In this document: positions 22,551 to 34,741 of the stretch, one piece after another | How positions within the stretch are numbered: the stretch's first letter is position 1 | Layout of the letters: each line of letters starts with the position of its first letter | Assembly (NCBI GenBank): GCA_030765065.1 | Contig: CM060979.1 | Span: forward strand, 110,348,350 to 110,412,349 | From: Deroplatys truncata | Lineage: Eukaryota > Arthropoda > Insecta > Mantodea > Mantidae | DNA: 64,000 nt | Direction: 5' to 3' | Notes under the pieces: model-generated | What the model was told of the DNA's origin: nothing | Database searches by the model: none | What the model saw: the letters and a program-made list of their open reading frames with translations, nothing else | Position numbers and translations under genes: made by a program

Positions 22551-22835
22551 TTTTACTTTCTCTGTCGCTTAGACAGCCAAGGTAGAGCAAAAACAAAATT
22601 TGGCCAGAAATGCATGCACGTTTTAAGGTCTCGTGCAAAAAGAAGCATTCTTTAAAAAAAAAGTGTTGTGCGTGCGTATGTATGTGTCTTCAATATATTT
22701 GTCCATCTGTCTGTCTCTGCCTGCTTGCCTGCGTATAGGTACCTGCCTGGCGCAGCATAACCCGCAAATGAAAAGCTGGATAAGTGCTACATTTCGATTT
22801 AAATCCGGCTATATTTTAAGAATTTTTCATGAATT
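22551..22835 (-). mobile_element. TCTGATG element, old 3'-half fragment
   Basis: TTTACTTTCTCTGTCGC at 22552 is the family 3' end in reverse. A tract of GTGCGTGCGTATGTATGTGTC stands where the CA repeat lies, followed by GCATAACCCGC...AAAAGCTGGATAAG. Highly diverged. Confidence 0.65.
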
Positions 22836-23489
22836 TCTCCCTCAGTAAATAGATAAATCACAGTGGATTTTGGAAACAAGTGAGACTGAGGGTAGAAGAC
22901 ATAGAGAAACGAGTTATGGGCTAGTTTTGAGGATAACATTTCTTGACTTTGTATAAAACAGTTAAAATAAATCGGAGAGGGAGAAGCATAGAGACATATG
23001 TGATCGTTCTGAAAGAATAGGTCTTGCTTGGATGCGCTAGGAGTATTATTTTTACAAACAATAGAAAATAATTCTCGGTGAAGATGTACTATGTGCAAAA
23101 GAGTTGGGTAGTATTTTCCGTTGTCAAATAACATGTGAAAATGTGATGGAGAGATGATATATGGAACAACAAATGAGATAATTTAAACAAGGGAATAGTA
23201 GCAGCTAAACTGCTGGCGAGTGCAAGGGCAGAAACAGTTAAAATGATGGGGAACGTTTTATGAAACGTAAGAGAAGTGGACAAGGAACCTAAGAAAGGGA
23301 CAACTGAATGGTTACAGCCTGGAAGGTGAAGAGATGATATAGTAGTTTTATCCCATACATACCTACAACCTAGGAGTTAAAGTATAGGAGAGCTAGTTTA
23401 TAGACGCACTAGATTTAAAACAATTTAAATATATGTTAAGTGTATTTCTAATATTATATCAATGAAAGAGGGAAATAAATCTAAATCTT
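22836..23489. other. No recognisable feature
   Basis: AT-rich sequence without a supported gene or repeat. Confidence 0.35.
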
Positions 23490-24025
23490 CTTCTTCAACG
23501 GATTACCTACCTGTTTGTAGGCCTTACTCCCCCGAGGACTTACAAGCCAATACCTTCGGCCAGTAGTCTGTCGAGGAGCAAGCAAAGTTTTATTTATGGA
23601 CGCTCTTTAACTACTATGGTCCTTAGCGTCTCATTCTATATTGGGCTGAAAGATCGGTAATTTTGCTCAGAGACTTCTTTATCAGGTTTGAGGTTCTTTT
23701 ACGTGCCGTAAATCTACGACACGGGACCACCGGCTTTATTTCCCTTCCGAAGGAAGCCATGCTAAGGATTTTTACGCCCGAAAAAATCCATCCAGGATGA
23801 GAGAGCAGCCCAATGTCTGGTATGGCGGTGAAGAATAAGGAAATGAAATGTAGTGATGATAGGAAAATTCACGGATCAAACTAACCAACCCAGCGTTTGT
23901 TTTGCGATCGAGGAAAACCGCGAAAAAAAACCTTCGGTCAGGTTGGTCGATACTGGCGGCTTGAACCTGGTACCTTCCGAATGCGAGTCGTACACGTTAC
24001 TGCGTCACTACCTCGCTTAGTTCAC
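23490..24025 (-). mobile_element. SINE family gamma, copy 1, split by a SINE alpha insertion
   Basis: On the minus strand the head at 24025-23930 has a box A-like AGCGAGGTAGTGACGCAGTA and a box B-like GGTTCAAGCC. The body resembles the young copy at 62410-62739: TTTCATTTCCTT...ATTGGGCTG at 23860-23796 and GCTCCTCGACAG...CTTGTAAGTCCT at 23580-23510. Between the two halves lies a reversed SINE alpha (23589-23795). Confidence 0.65.
23589..23795 (-). mobile_element. SINE family alpha, copy 3, 5'-truncated
   Basis: Reverse of the alpha body: TTTATTTATGGACGCTC tail at the low end, then CCTTAGCGTCTCATTC, GTAAATCTACGACACGGGAC and GCATGGCTTCC-type words in complement, stopping at GAAAAAATCCATCC. The tRNA head is absent. 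It keeps the 40 base segment found in copy 1. Confidence 0.85.
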
Positions 24026-24100
24026 TCTAAAATTTAAATAGATAACTCACCAAAGATAAATCCTTGTTATTTTTTAAGCTTGCAACATAATTCCATACAG

Positions 24101-25100
24101 CAGTGGCGGCTGCTGTATAAGAGCACAAGAGCACGTGAACATCCTAATGTTTTACACCTTACGGATTTATTGCTTAATTTTCTTTGAATGCTATTACACA
24201 TAACATCTATGGCATTTAAATCCACCGCGCTTCTCCTCTAAACTAGATCAGATATGGCAACAGAGCCACGAGCAAAACCTGATTTGTGCACGTTTTTAGG
24301 GGCTTTTGCGCTTTCGCAACTGGTATGACGTAATTCCCTTATATGTGAAATACATGAGGGTCGTGCATGCTTGAAGACGTGCACTAGCCCTTAGCATGCA
24401 ACTGTCAGCAACAAGTTTACGTCAGTGCCACTAGGTGGTAGTACACTACTGCACAAGTACCATTCACGTGAGAGTGCAAGGGTGAAAAGTTGGGAACCCC
24501 CGCTTTTCAGTTTGGCATAAATCCCCCTAGATGGTAGCATACTGAACAGTTATGCCAATTCACTCACTGTACAGCGAAATGTAGATCTGATGTAAATATA
24601 CGTTATAATTATACGGATAGAAAATCTTATTTTCTTTATAAATTATAGATTTCTGGCTGAGTTATGTATATTACTTCAATCATAAAGTGATAAAGACATT
24701 TGTGCGATTGAAAAACAGATACATGGATTTTCTTTATAAATACAGAGTGTCAGCCATGATGATAAATAGACACATTTTCCCATTTATATAACGTTTAACG
24801 TGTACCTACAGTGCAGCGTAACGAGTATTTATATTGGTTAACTTTTGTGTGGACAATGTGGAGGGACAGGACATTTTATAAGATGAAATTATGCATTTTT
24901 TCTGCTTCAGAAAATGCGACTTGGTGGGTGCTAATAAACTAGTAATATTAATATTTGGCTGACGAAAGAATGCAAATGGAGAGTACTGAAAACGGTACCG
25001 CGAAAAGTTAACACGTTACTTCGTTGTTGCTCTAAACTGAATTATGTACGAAACAATAAAAATCCACAAAATAACCCTTTCATTTGTCAGACAAGTTATA

Positions 25101-25173
<73 letters not shown>

Positions 25174-25307
25174 GAGAGCGGCTGCACTTGTATAAATTTG
25201 TTCATAATTATAACCATTATGCAGTATATGCTATTTCACATTTTCAGGGCTGTCTGAATCTAACATTTTGTGAACACTCAACATGTAAACTCCACGAACC
25301 GCCACTG
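24101..25307. mobile_element. Non-autonomous hAT transposon, 1207 bp
   Basis: Both ends carry CAGTGGCGG (left from 24101; reverse complement ending at 25307), a typical hAT terminal word. The second bases inside also agree partly (CTGCTG / TTCGTG). The flanking 8 bases are CCATACAG (24093-24100) and GCATACAG (25308-25315), an 8 bp target duplication with one change. There is no transposase inside, only unrecognised sequence and an ATT microsatellite. Confidence 0.88.
25102..25173. repeat. (ATT)n microsatellite
   Basis: About 24 uninterrupted units, inside the hAT element near its right end. Confidence 0.97.
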
Positions 25308-26340
25308 GCATACAGTATTATCAATACTTAGTTCTTATTCTCTTAGTTCCTATTATACGTGAAACAATAAAAATAGTGACTCAAGTTTGTCATAGGATCT
25401 ACCTAGATGTGTAACATAAACTAAAATTAGCAGTTTTTATTCACATCATTATTACATATCTCGATATAGTATGGCAGGAAATTTATAAGCATGTTATTGA
25501 TAAGTTCTGATATGTACCTACAAAATGCTCGTAGGGTGAATATTTAAAAGGTTCTAAATCAACTTTTTGTTAGGGTAAATGAGGTAAATATGGACGGGCA
25601 CCTTAAGACGTTTAGTTGCGTATAACTGAAAGAGAAAATAGTTATTCCAACTTGGACATTTGAACAATTTAATCAGACATATCTCTAGGCATATAAGACA
25701 TAATCATTAAGATTTTCTTTTATTTGGGTGCCATAAGCATTTTATTAGAGCCGTGCAAATGCCCGTATTACCCACAAAGTAAGGGTAATATGAACACAAG
25801 GTATTGGTTATATGGGCACTTTGTTTTCCTTCGAAAAAAAAGTGTATATGGCATAAACATGCCACACGTATTGAAGCAAGCAAGGACAATAACTCTCACA
25901 TTTTTCTTTTACTCTTTAATTACATTGCAGAAGTTCCGGCTTGAGCGTTTAGTGAAAAGTGGAGCGATCTAATTTTTCAGGGGATTTGACGGAATCGTTT
26001 CATTCCATTACTGAAGCTCTCCAGGCCTGTCAGTAGATGGAACATTAAAACATGCCTTCGCAGGCGCATGTTGTGCACATTGTAAGCTTTCTCTGAAGCA
26101 GCCGGCCCTCGTAGCCATAAATTCAGGTGCACTGTGTATCGAGACGTGGGTCGTGCCCTGTTGAGCTAATGTGCCTCAGTTTGTTCCTAAGATGACGCAG
26201 CAGCTGTTTGGTTTTGCGTTGCAGGGACGAGTGTAGTAGCTTACGCCATGGTCTCATGGGCAAAAGAAAGGAACGGAGTGTTTACTTTCCGCTCCTTCTC
26301 CTCTACTGACCATGACTAAACATTGTTTACCGAGAACTGA
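25308..26340. other. No recognisable feature
   Basis: AT-rich. GCCGGCCCTCGTAGCC near 26103 matches the head of SINE delta but without body, so no element is called. Confidence 0.4.
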
Positions 26341-26344
26341 AGGG

Positions 26345-26625
26345 TGCAGTAGACTGGACTTCCTAATAAGAAATGGAACAATTAGAGAAGAATGAATATG
26401 TATAAATTATATGATAAAACTGAAGAAAGTAAACATCACTGGAAAGAGCAGATTAATCGCATGATTAAAAAAAGGACAGCGCTTTTAATAAACAATTATA
26501 AACCTTTAGGAAAAAGGTGAAATGGACGTCCCAGAAAGTATGGGAGCAACGTGAAGAATGCAAGAACGGAACAGGCGGAATGCCTAATTCTTGAAGTGAA
26601 GAAGATGAAGACAAAACTCCTAGAG
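26345..26625 (+). pseudogene. RTE-like LINE, C-terminal tail of reverse transcriptase
   Basis: Reads YKLYDKTEESKHHWKEQINR at about 26400-26460, then RTALLINNYKPLGKR, a stop, and NGRPRKYGSNV at about 26478-26550. These are the W..H..RM and G.R..GRPRK..W blocks that close this RT family (compare 10700-10890). The upstream RT is missing. Confidence 0.7.
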
Positions 26626-28637
26626 TCAGTAAACAGGAAATTTATTTCATCGGGTACCAAGTTTCGCTGCCTGGTATTGAAAGATGGTACGTTCATGCCT
26701 GTCTGTCGTCGAGCGAGCATAGGTAATATCCCAGATGGGGTTTAGTTCTTTGATCAACTTTCTTCCGGAGTTTTCTCTTGCCTTAAAAAAATGCATAGAC
26801 CTGCTAGATGGTTTATGTCGTCATTATCGTTAAAACAACTGGCAGACAGAAATAGATGTGAAGACACTAATTAATGCAAAGGGTTAATTGAAGATGCTAA
26901 GTTGGTGACCATAGGCAGCAATGTGTGTTTGAAACTAACATTTGTAAAACTATTACAAGCATAGGACTTCTGCTTATGTTATTGTTCACATAGTGCTCGG
27001 CTATTCCAGCAAACCCGATCCTTAGATCTAAAACATATTCATTCTCTTTCAACGTGAAGAACTTTCGCGCTCAAAGGGAATGAGAAAATTTTAAGTTTTT
27101 GGTTGTTAAAGCAAACTACGGCAATATGGCTATATTAAATGCTAGCTTTTCTTTTTATAATGCCCTGGCACTCAATACCTGAACCGTAACAATGATAGAT
27201 ATTCGATACAATTTCTCTGAGTGGAAAAATCTGGGTGTTACAATCACATGATTTCTCCATCCGCTATCTATTATTTATTTTCATAGCTATTCTACAGATC
27301 TACACCAATATCATAAATTATGTGTGGTGCTTGCGCAGGCGTGCGTGCTTGTGTGTGGGAGTATAGGGTGATCTCAAAACCACACAACGGTTTTAAAAAT
27401 TCTTTCGCATTGAAAAGCCCTATTCTGTGTTGTTGCTCCATAGAAAATGCGTGTAAAACTAAAACATCGGTTGTGAATATTTCATTCAAGCGATATATAT
27501 CGAATCCTGCTTATAATGACATAATGCATATGTGGCGCATTCTTTAAATGGCCTTCATTCGTGTACTGCAAACATGCAGGATTTAAGTTCAAATTCCACA
27601 GTAACCTTTATTCTAATTCTACATATTATTTAATGGAGTTTCTATATGCCAAAAACTCTAATCGCCCTTATGCAAGAAAGTTTTGTTGTACCTCCTTTAC
27701 ATGTTGTAATCAACTTCGTTGCTATCCTAAATAATTAAGAAATGTGTGTCGAGAACAATCTCAAAAATTACTCAATGAATATTTATAATAAATAACTATG
27801 AAAATTATTTTTTCAGACAATACATCATTTTGAAAATGTTTAATTTGAAGGTCTGGGGGTGGGAAATATGCATATTTACCACGGTTGCCCTTATTCCGTT
27901 TAATGTTATACCAGCAGTCTCTGTATTGTGTGATAATTATGGAGCCTTTAAGCTACAGCACCAATGGGTTTAAATTTTAATATGCTGAAATTATTAAAAA
28001 TTACTCAACCATTCCAATAATTCTTTCACGGCTAAGATATTTACTGGTGTATAACACCTGAAACACTACCGGGGGGAGGGAAGAAAATTGCAGTACATAT
28101 TACCTATACACACATTTCCGTGAATATCAGAGCATTTTTGGTCCTATAGAATGAATATTACGGGGACTTTACGGAGTTACAGCTATAAGGGGGAAAGAGG
28201 AGAATTCACCATACCAATGTCCGGTAGAAAAAGTAGGTACCTACACGAGGAATACGGGAAGTATATGAAATTATTAAAATTGTCATTCGAGGCTTGAAAG
28301 GTCATCCCAGCAATGCTGCGTAAGAAGTCCAGTTATCCACAGTTTGTTTTTCTGTTTGCTTCTTTGTTGGCCATAGTAAACTTTGGGCGAACAATTTTCA
28401 TACATGTCTATTCAGCTACAGCTGCACAGGAACATACAGGAGGCTAGGACGGTAACCAAATGTTTAAAAAGCAGGTCACTGTGCTGACCTTGATATTACG
28501 AGTACATAACTCTTTGCATGACCTCACGAGAAAAAAAAACCGGCCATAAGATTTCAGAAGGATACTGCTTAAAATATAGGACGATTCAAACTAAAAGCCG
28601 GAAATATATCGTAATAATTACATATGTTAGCAAGTTG
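26626..28637. other. No recognisable feature
   Basis: About 2 kb of AT-rich sequence with no supported gene. Confidence 0.4.
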
Positions 28638-28639
28638 TG

Positions 28640-29121
28640 CATTTTTGTATTACATTTCTGTCCATCTCTTATAGTGTGCCAGCTGTATAAAGTTCTTTGA
28701 AATTCAATAAGAAGGACTTTACAGGCTACTCGAAGAAAATTCGAGATTTATATTTTTATTTGTCATGCTAGTACCTACCTATTTCAAACATTATTTAATT
28801 ATCCTTGGAGCCATTTTTGATCAAATAAAAAACGACGAAGCTTTTGCAAGTGAAGGATAAGTTGGTTGAAAATGTTTGGGTTGCATCCTTGAAAGATACA
28901 AACTTAAATACGAAATTTGGTATTCATTCGATTTCCGGTGTTGAGATACAGCTGTTCACACACATACACGCGCGCGCACACACACATACATGATTCCGAA
29001 AATGACATCTTTTGGATTTAGAAACCTCGAAACGCGTATTTTCAGTGAAACTGCGATATCTAATTTTTAGTGGAGTAAAAATACTTCTTCTAACTACGAT
29101 AAGTTAGTGGCAGAGAAAATA
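28640..29121 (+). mobile_element. TCTGATG element, 5'-truncated
   Basis: Diverged copy from an internal point to the 3' end (CAGAGAAAATA at 29121). It contains GGAGCCATTTTTGATCAA and GTTCACACACATACACGCGC as the microsatellite at 28955-28990. Confidence 0.8.
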
Positions 29122-29318
29122 AAAAGGTTATAACTAGGCAAATATATACACTCATACTACCTCATAATAGGTCACTGTTTCCAAAGGGGGGTTGTCTAAA
29201 CGTACCATTGTTTCGATTACTAAACCTAGAAGTGTAATTTTTTGCAAGCCTCCTTTACGGTTTGGCAGGAATGCAATTTTTGCCATTAATTTAGTTTTCA
29301 AAGTTTCAGTTCATTTAT

Positions 29319-29465
29319 TACTTTCTCAACTACGTATAGTAAGTAGGGGAAGTATTGTATTCCACCCAAAAATTCGATACCGAGATTTCACCGGAAATAC
29401 ATGTTTTGAGACCCCCTGAATCCAAAAAAAAACATTTTTGGAAACACGTCCGTGTGTGTGTCTGT

Positions 29466-29520
<55 letters not shown>

Positions 29521-30270
29521 TGTCTGTGAACAGCATAACTCAGAAACGAACAGTCGGATAAACACCAAACTTGGTATTTAGGTTCAGTATCTTCGAAGGA
29601 TGTGACACGAAGGTTTTCAAGAAAATCCCCCCACCCCAGATTACCCTTTACATGGAAGATTTTTCGAAAATTTTAATTTTCTCAAAAATGGCTCTAACGG
29701 TTTTGATTAAAATATCATATGTTTAAGATATTTTCATGACAAACAAAATGTATATCTTGAATTTCCTGGGAATGTCTCCAAAAGTATTCTTCATTGTGAA
29801 CGACTTTTGCATAACTGGTAAACCATAAGAGATAGACAAAATTTTACTACACAAACAATGTAGATCGCGTTAAAATACACAATTTATGTTATATACATTT
29901 TTTTGTTGAGTGAACCATTTTCGAGATATTACTTGTTATTCCCTTAAATTTTTCAATCCTTATTTTCTCAAATGGGAATTTGTTATTCTTTTTTTTTTGT
30001 CTTGGAGATGCAAAGAGTATTAATCTGTGGGAAAGGGAATGGTGCTGCACCTAGCAACCAGCTATTAAGAGATATGTATGTGCTTAAAGGCTACTGTATT
30101 TCCAAATTGCCCTTGTAAATATATATTCCCCTTACATCTACAAGAAAATTAGCAATAAGATAGACTCTGCAAATGTTTATCTCGATTAACATGAAGTAGA
30201 TGGAGAATGAGCGTTTGTATAAATAGTTTGTACAAGAGTAGAGAAAGTCATGTGAGTGTAACACATCAGA
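29319..30270 (-). mobile_element. TCTGATG element, complete reference copy (952 bp)
   Basis: On the minus strand it starts TCTGATGTGTTACACTCACA (30270) and ends GTTGAGAAAGTA (29319). ACTTTCTCTACT lies about 22 bases inside the 5' end, and its inverted copy is at the 3' tip, so the repeat is asymmetric. A palindromic TACTATACGTAGTA-type sequence ends about 10 bases before the 3' end (one base altered here). The microsatellite lies at about 29451-29524, reading (GT)n with TCTGT steps on the plus strand. No open frame has coding features. The flanks are A/T-rich with no clear target duplication. Confidence 0.9.
29451..29524. repeat. (GT)n / TCTGT microsatellite inside the TCTGATG element
   Basis: Long GT run framed by GTCTGTGTGTCTG. 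It is the internal tract of the transposon at 29319-30270, not an independent locus. Confidence 0.95.
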
Positions 30271-32714
30271 TGTTTTTATAGACATTGATTCAGTTCTTTA
30301 TTGTATATTCTTTATGCCTATTATATTAAAATATTGAATGAGGCAGAAACATTGAATTATTTAATACATTATTACCACTTTTTAATTTCTAATAATTACA
30401 TTTCTTAAAGCTGCGTTTCAAATTAATTGAGGGACTTTTCAGTAGAAAATAATATTCATGGGTTTATGAACAAACACAAAGAAAATTCATGCTTGAGACT
30501 TAATATATGTTGAAGCCGAAGCCTTTTCGTACTGCAAAATGTAAGAAAATTGTATCTGAGAAAATGACCTCTAAAATTGGAAGCAGCATACCAATATACT
30601 AATAAACTGTTGGTATTTAAAATGGTTGCTTGATGAAGCGTTAAGTTGGTGGAACAGATTCATGTTTTTAATACACCAAGAGAGAAAAAAAGCCCAGAAC
30701 ACAAAAGTGAAAATTTCATTATTTTTTTGTTATTTTTGGGATATCCGTACCCCTTTACTTATAACTTCAGGTAAATTTTATGATAGATAAAATAGTATTT
30801 ACTGCATCATTTTTGTGATGCCAAATTTATATTTAAGACTTTATATGTAGTTGTTCTTAGCATTTTCGTTTATTTCATTTTTAGGATTTGCTCATATTGA
30901 ATATAGCTATGTTTCAATTTTATGTTATGCCCAGCTCGTGGCTATGGAATGACACTGCATATTATTCAATGTCTACGTTCACCAGAAACTGAGTAATTAC
31001 TTATGCTTTAAATTTGATAAAGTCCAGTTCAACTTCTTATTTCAAAGACGACGGCATGTAAAGCCCAAACTTCTCTTTATTGTAAGTATTCCTTAAACAC
31101 AGGTAGCAAACTACTGGTAATAGCTGGAACTTGATAACACGTAAATTACGGTTGCAGAAAATATATTCCTCAACCGGGGAATAAGAAGACTCCGAAGTAA
31201 GAAGAGATGCTACAACCTCTTTGCTTGCGCCATTTTCTACGCTCTTTTGTATTCATAAAGGCTGCCGCTTCCTTCAAGGGCTTCCAGCTTGGGTTTCAGA
31301 CCACCCCTACGCGATAAAGCTTCTTCCTGCTTACTTCCTGCGCGGTCTTCCGTAACGTCTGCAGGCGCGGTGCAGAAACCACCAACGCAGGAGAGGGGAG
31401 GAGGAAGGTATCCAATCTTTAATGCTAATGGTTCAACACTGGCCTGTTTTAAAACAAATCAATGCCCCAACATTATCCCTTTCACTGTTAACGACAGGCA
31501 TTCCGTGGGAGCGCTGTCTTCTTTCGTGGGAGGCCTGGTTTCTTCCCTAATGACTACCTACATGTGTGTGCTATATTGTACCTATTGATCTCTGCTTATA
31601 GCTTTAGCCAATTTTGTTTTTACTTTTGCTTTGGAAACGGATACGATTTTGTATTTCGATGTTTACGCAACAAACTACGAGGGTCTAAATGTGTTTTATA
31701 CAGACAATGCTCATTATCAGGGCGGATTCTGATGACATGTATCATCTTTTAATTGTTACATCATAGGCATTGCTTGTGTGTACATAAATTCTTAACATGG
31801 GTCACAGATTATGAAAATGCATACTTATTAGGTCATTTTATGCCATTTTCTATTTTAGGGAACCTTTTCTATTTTATTTTATCAATTTCTTGCGCTTTGT
31901 GTCTTTATTTAGTCATCTTCTTACATTTACAGTGAGTATATAAACCGCTTGGATTACTGAAATATTACGTAAGGATAGCTTTTCAAATATCAGAAATTTC
32001 GCTAATCATCTGAGACATGAGAGTAACTTTATACTTCGTCTACTCGCTTTCTTGGAAAGAATCACTACTTAGTGGTTAGACTGTGGGTGGAGGTGTGGCT
32101 ATTCTCAGGGTAGTAGTTATGAATTTATGTCCTCAACTAGGGATAGGTAAGTTTTCCCTTTTTTGCGTTAATGAGTGCTTACTTTCAGATTATGTTGTCC
32201 TTTTCCTTATGTATGTCATAGACTGTGAAATCCTCTTCATTCGCTGTTCTGAGATCTCAAAAGAGTTAATGCTACAGTTCTGTAAGGCCTGCTTGATATA
32301 CAACTTCCTTGATTTCCTTTTCAAAATTTTCAAACGAGAACATGGAACAAACATCATTATTTTAAATTCATTTTCTAAATTATCTCACCATTATTCTAAT
32401 ACATACTTTTTATACCTGATAACAGTTATGCCCATGCATAAATTGATTTATAGCTTTTTGTACACGAATCTTAATAAATTAACAATTCACAGTATTAGAT
32501 AATGTTTTGTAATTGTTAACTATGTTTCTTTTTTAATTCTGGAGTCATTTTATATGACATTTTTTCAAACATTTTTAGGTCATCAAAATCGGGCCCAGCT
32601 CTATAGGTGTATCTTGTTTATAACCTGACACGTGTGTTCAGCTTTTTTCCTAGCGGCCATTCTAAAATCCTGTTTATGGGCGAATTGGTTATTAAATAAC
32701 CGATAACGCACGCG

Positions 32715-32757
<43 letters not shown>

Positions 32758-34269
32758 GCACACTCACAATGCCAGAGATGCCAGAGCTGGTAGATGAATG
32801 CAAGGCGATACAAGCAAGGCATAGCTACACCGCGTATCCCCGCGGACAGTTACAGAATTAAATAAAAGATTTTGTATTTTATGGAAAATAATTTAAAATT
32901 AAAACATTAAAGTACAATGCACTTGTTAGTTAAAAGTGCGTTTCTAAGTGTGAAACTTCATGTGTTTATAGATGTGGTGTACTATACAGTTCTGCGAAAC
33001 ACCGGGCTCTTAAGGACCTTATGGACCACGGACATCAAACCTGGAAGAAGAAAAATGTCTTTCACTGACGGCGGCCTTGAAACCATCAATTGTTATCAGA
33101 AACATAATAAATCTTCAATTACATCCAGTCTATTAAATCATTTTGTATATATGAATTTGAATACATGAGCAGGAATATATGAACGTATAAGCTGTACTTA
33201 GCTTATGAGTTTCGTGGAGTTCAGTAGCCTAAATTTATGTTTTGTCACACCAAAAATAATCCCGGATGTTGATATTCATCAAAATCAGAGGAAGATTAGA
33301 TTACATGAGTATGATAGATCCCTCTCCCAGTTTTAAGCAATTTTAACACCTGCTTTTACCCCTTAAAGACAGAATTCCATTACATCTCCATATCCACTGT
33401 AAAAGACAAAAAATAACCTTGATATTAATACTGTTTATGAAATTGAGGCTAAATTGGGCGATGTGTATACGAAAAACCGCAACCTTCAATTTTAAGATTT
33501 TGAAAATGTGCTGTAGCCCGTGTTCAACAGGAAGTGTCGTTTGATGGTGAAAGAATTATCAAAGGGGGTTGGGTGGTTTCGTTATTACCCTGGACATTGA
33601 CGCGCACACTCACATGCAGAATCTCTTTGCAATATTAGTGTAGACAATGATTCTGCCAACTGAAAATTAAATAAGGAATCACATACATTAATTGTCATTT
33701 ATTTTGAAAGCATCAAATTTGCTTAAGCTTGAGTTGCAAACTTTTGTCTCTATGACTCGACGTTTAAACGGCATTTCAAACAGTAGTTATTGCATTCTGG
33801 CTCCACTTCGTTCACACTAACAGTGGCGATCGCCTCTTAAAAAACTTTTAACAGCCACTAATTTCTTCGTGCTCTCTTCATAACGGCAGCGTTTTCAGCT
33901 TCTGTATTAATGTAGGTATAATGCAATGCAAGATCTTCCAAGATCTACTATAAGACTGGTCATAAAAGCACAGAGCTGCATTTTAAAATATGGTGCACAA
34001 GATCATTATGAGATCTTCTGAATACCATTTGAAGCTATCAAGCTCTCTACTTGAATTTTTTCGAATTTCCCTAATTACTTGACATAGAAATGTAACTTAA
34101 GTCCTCTATTATTAAAATTAGGGTTACTTCTAAAGCAAGAATCAATGTCTTGGAAAAACGAGGGTCAATTATTTCATTTATAAGGAATATAAATTGCATA
34201 GGCCCCCAAAGTTGTCCTTTAAATTCAGCCAAACTTCTCCGCACTATAACGTATAGCAATAGATTTCTA
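30271..34269. other. About 4 kb without recognisable genes
   Basis: Longest stretch free of known repeats. Open frames at 31289-31588 and 32083-32502 have no domain I recognise. The second is hydrophobic and AT-rich, as random AT-rich sequence often is. GGATAGGTAAGT near 32143 resembles a splice donor but has no partner. A CA/CG microsatellite is at 32709-32756. A host intron or a single diverged gene cannot be excluded. Confidence 0.4.
32709..32756. repeat. (CG)n(CA)n microsatellite
   Basis: CACGCGCGCGCGC followed by about 18 CA units. It is not inside a TCTGATG copy. Confidence 0.95.
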
Positions 34270-34312
34270 CAATGTTGCTAGCCAGCTAGCTGGTGCGTAA
34301 TGGCGCTAGCAA
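34270..34312. repeat. Compact palindromic cluster
   Basis: TTGCTAGC and GCTAGCAA form an 8 bp inverted repeat. Between them is CCAGCTAGCTGG, a 12 bp perfect palindrome. Function unknown. Confidence 0.6.
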
Positions 34313-34544
34313 ACTGCTGATATTAAACGGGCATGTTTAACAAAATTAATATAATGACGGCGAAGGAAAATGTAACAGAAAACTGCGAGGAACGCTATAT
34401 ACAGGTTCCTCCTGACCTGCCAGTCACTGTAGGTGGTTGAAGTTAAATATATTTGTATTATGCCATGCCTATGGCACTATGGTCTTGAGGTAATTTTCAC
34501 CTCTGAGCTCCTCTCAGAAATGAGACAAAATTGAGATTTAATTC

Positions 34545-34741
34545 AGTAATGACTCTACCAGTATGGAAGCGAGGTATGGATTCGTAAAACAAAAGATAAA
34601 AGCAAAATCCAAGCAGTAAAAATGAGATTCTTACGTGCAGCGAAGGGATGTTCAAGAGAAGAACATGTTCGCAACGAAGAAATAAGAGAAGAACTAAGAG
34701 TTAAACTATTTCGTCAGCTAATACAAGACTATAGGCAAAAA
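34545..34741 (+). pseudogene. RTE-like LINE, C-terminal RT tail
   Basis: LPVWKRGMDS...KTKDKSKIQAVKMRFLRA, then HVRNEEIREELRVKLFRQLI and QDYRQK. This is the C-terminal block of the same family as 10495-10890. It is cut after QDYRQK, inside a run of A, by the element at 34742-35721. Confidence 0.8.

Noticed and set aside
29326..29568. Poly-His/Thr frames in CA repeats (also 32601-32822, 35441-35677 and 36131-36446)
   Set aside because: Translation of CA/CAGA microsatellites.
32083..32502. 139-codon hydrophobic candidate gene
   Set aside because: Hydrophobicity follows from T-rich sequence; no family resemblance and no start context.
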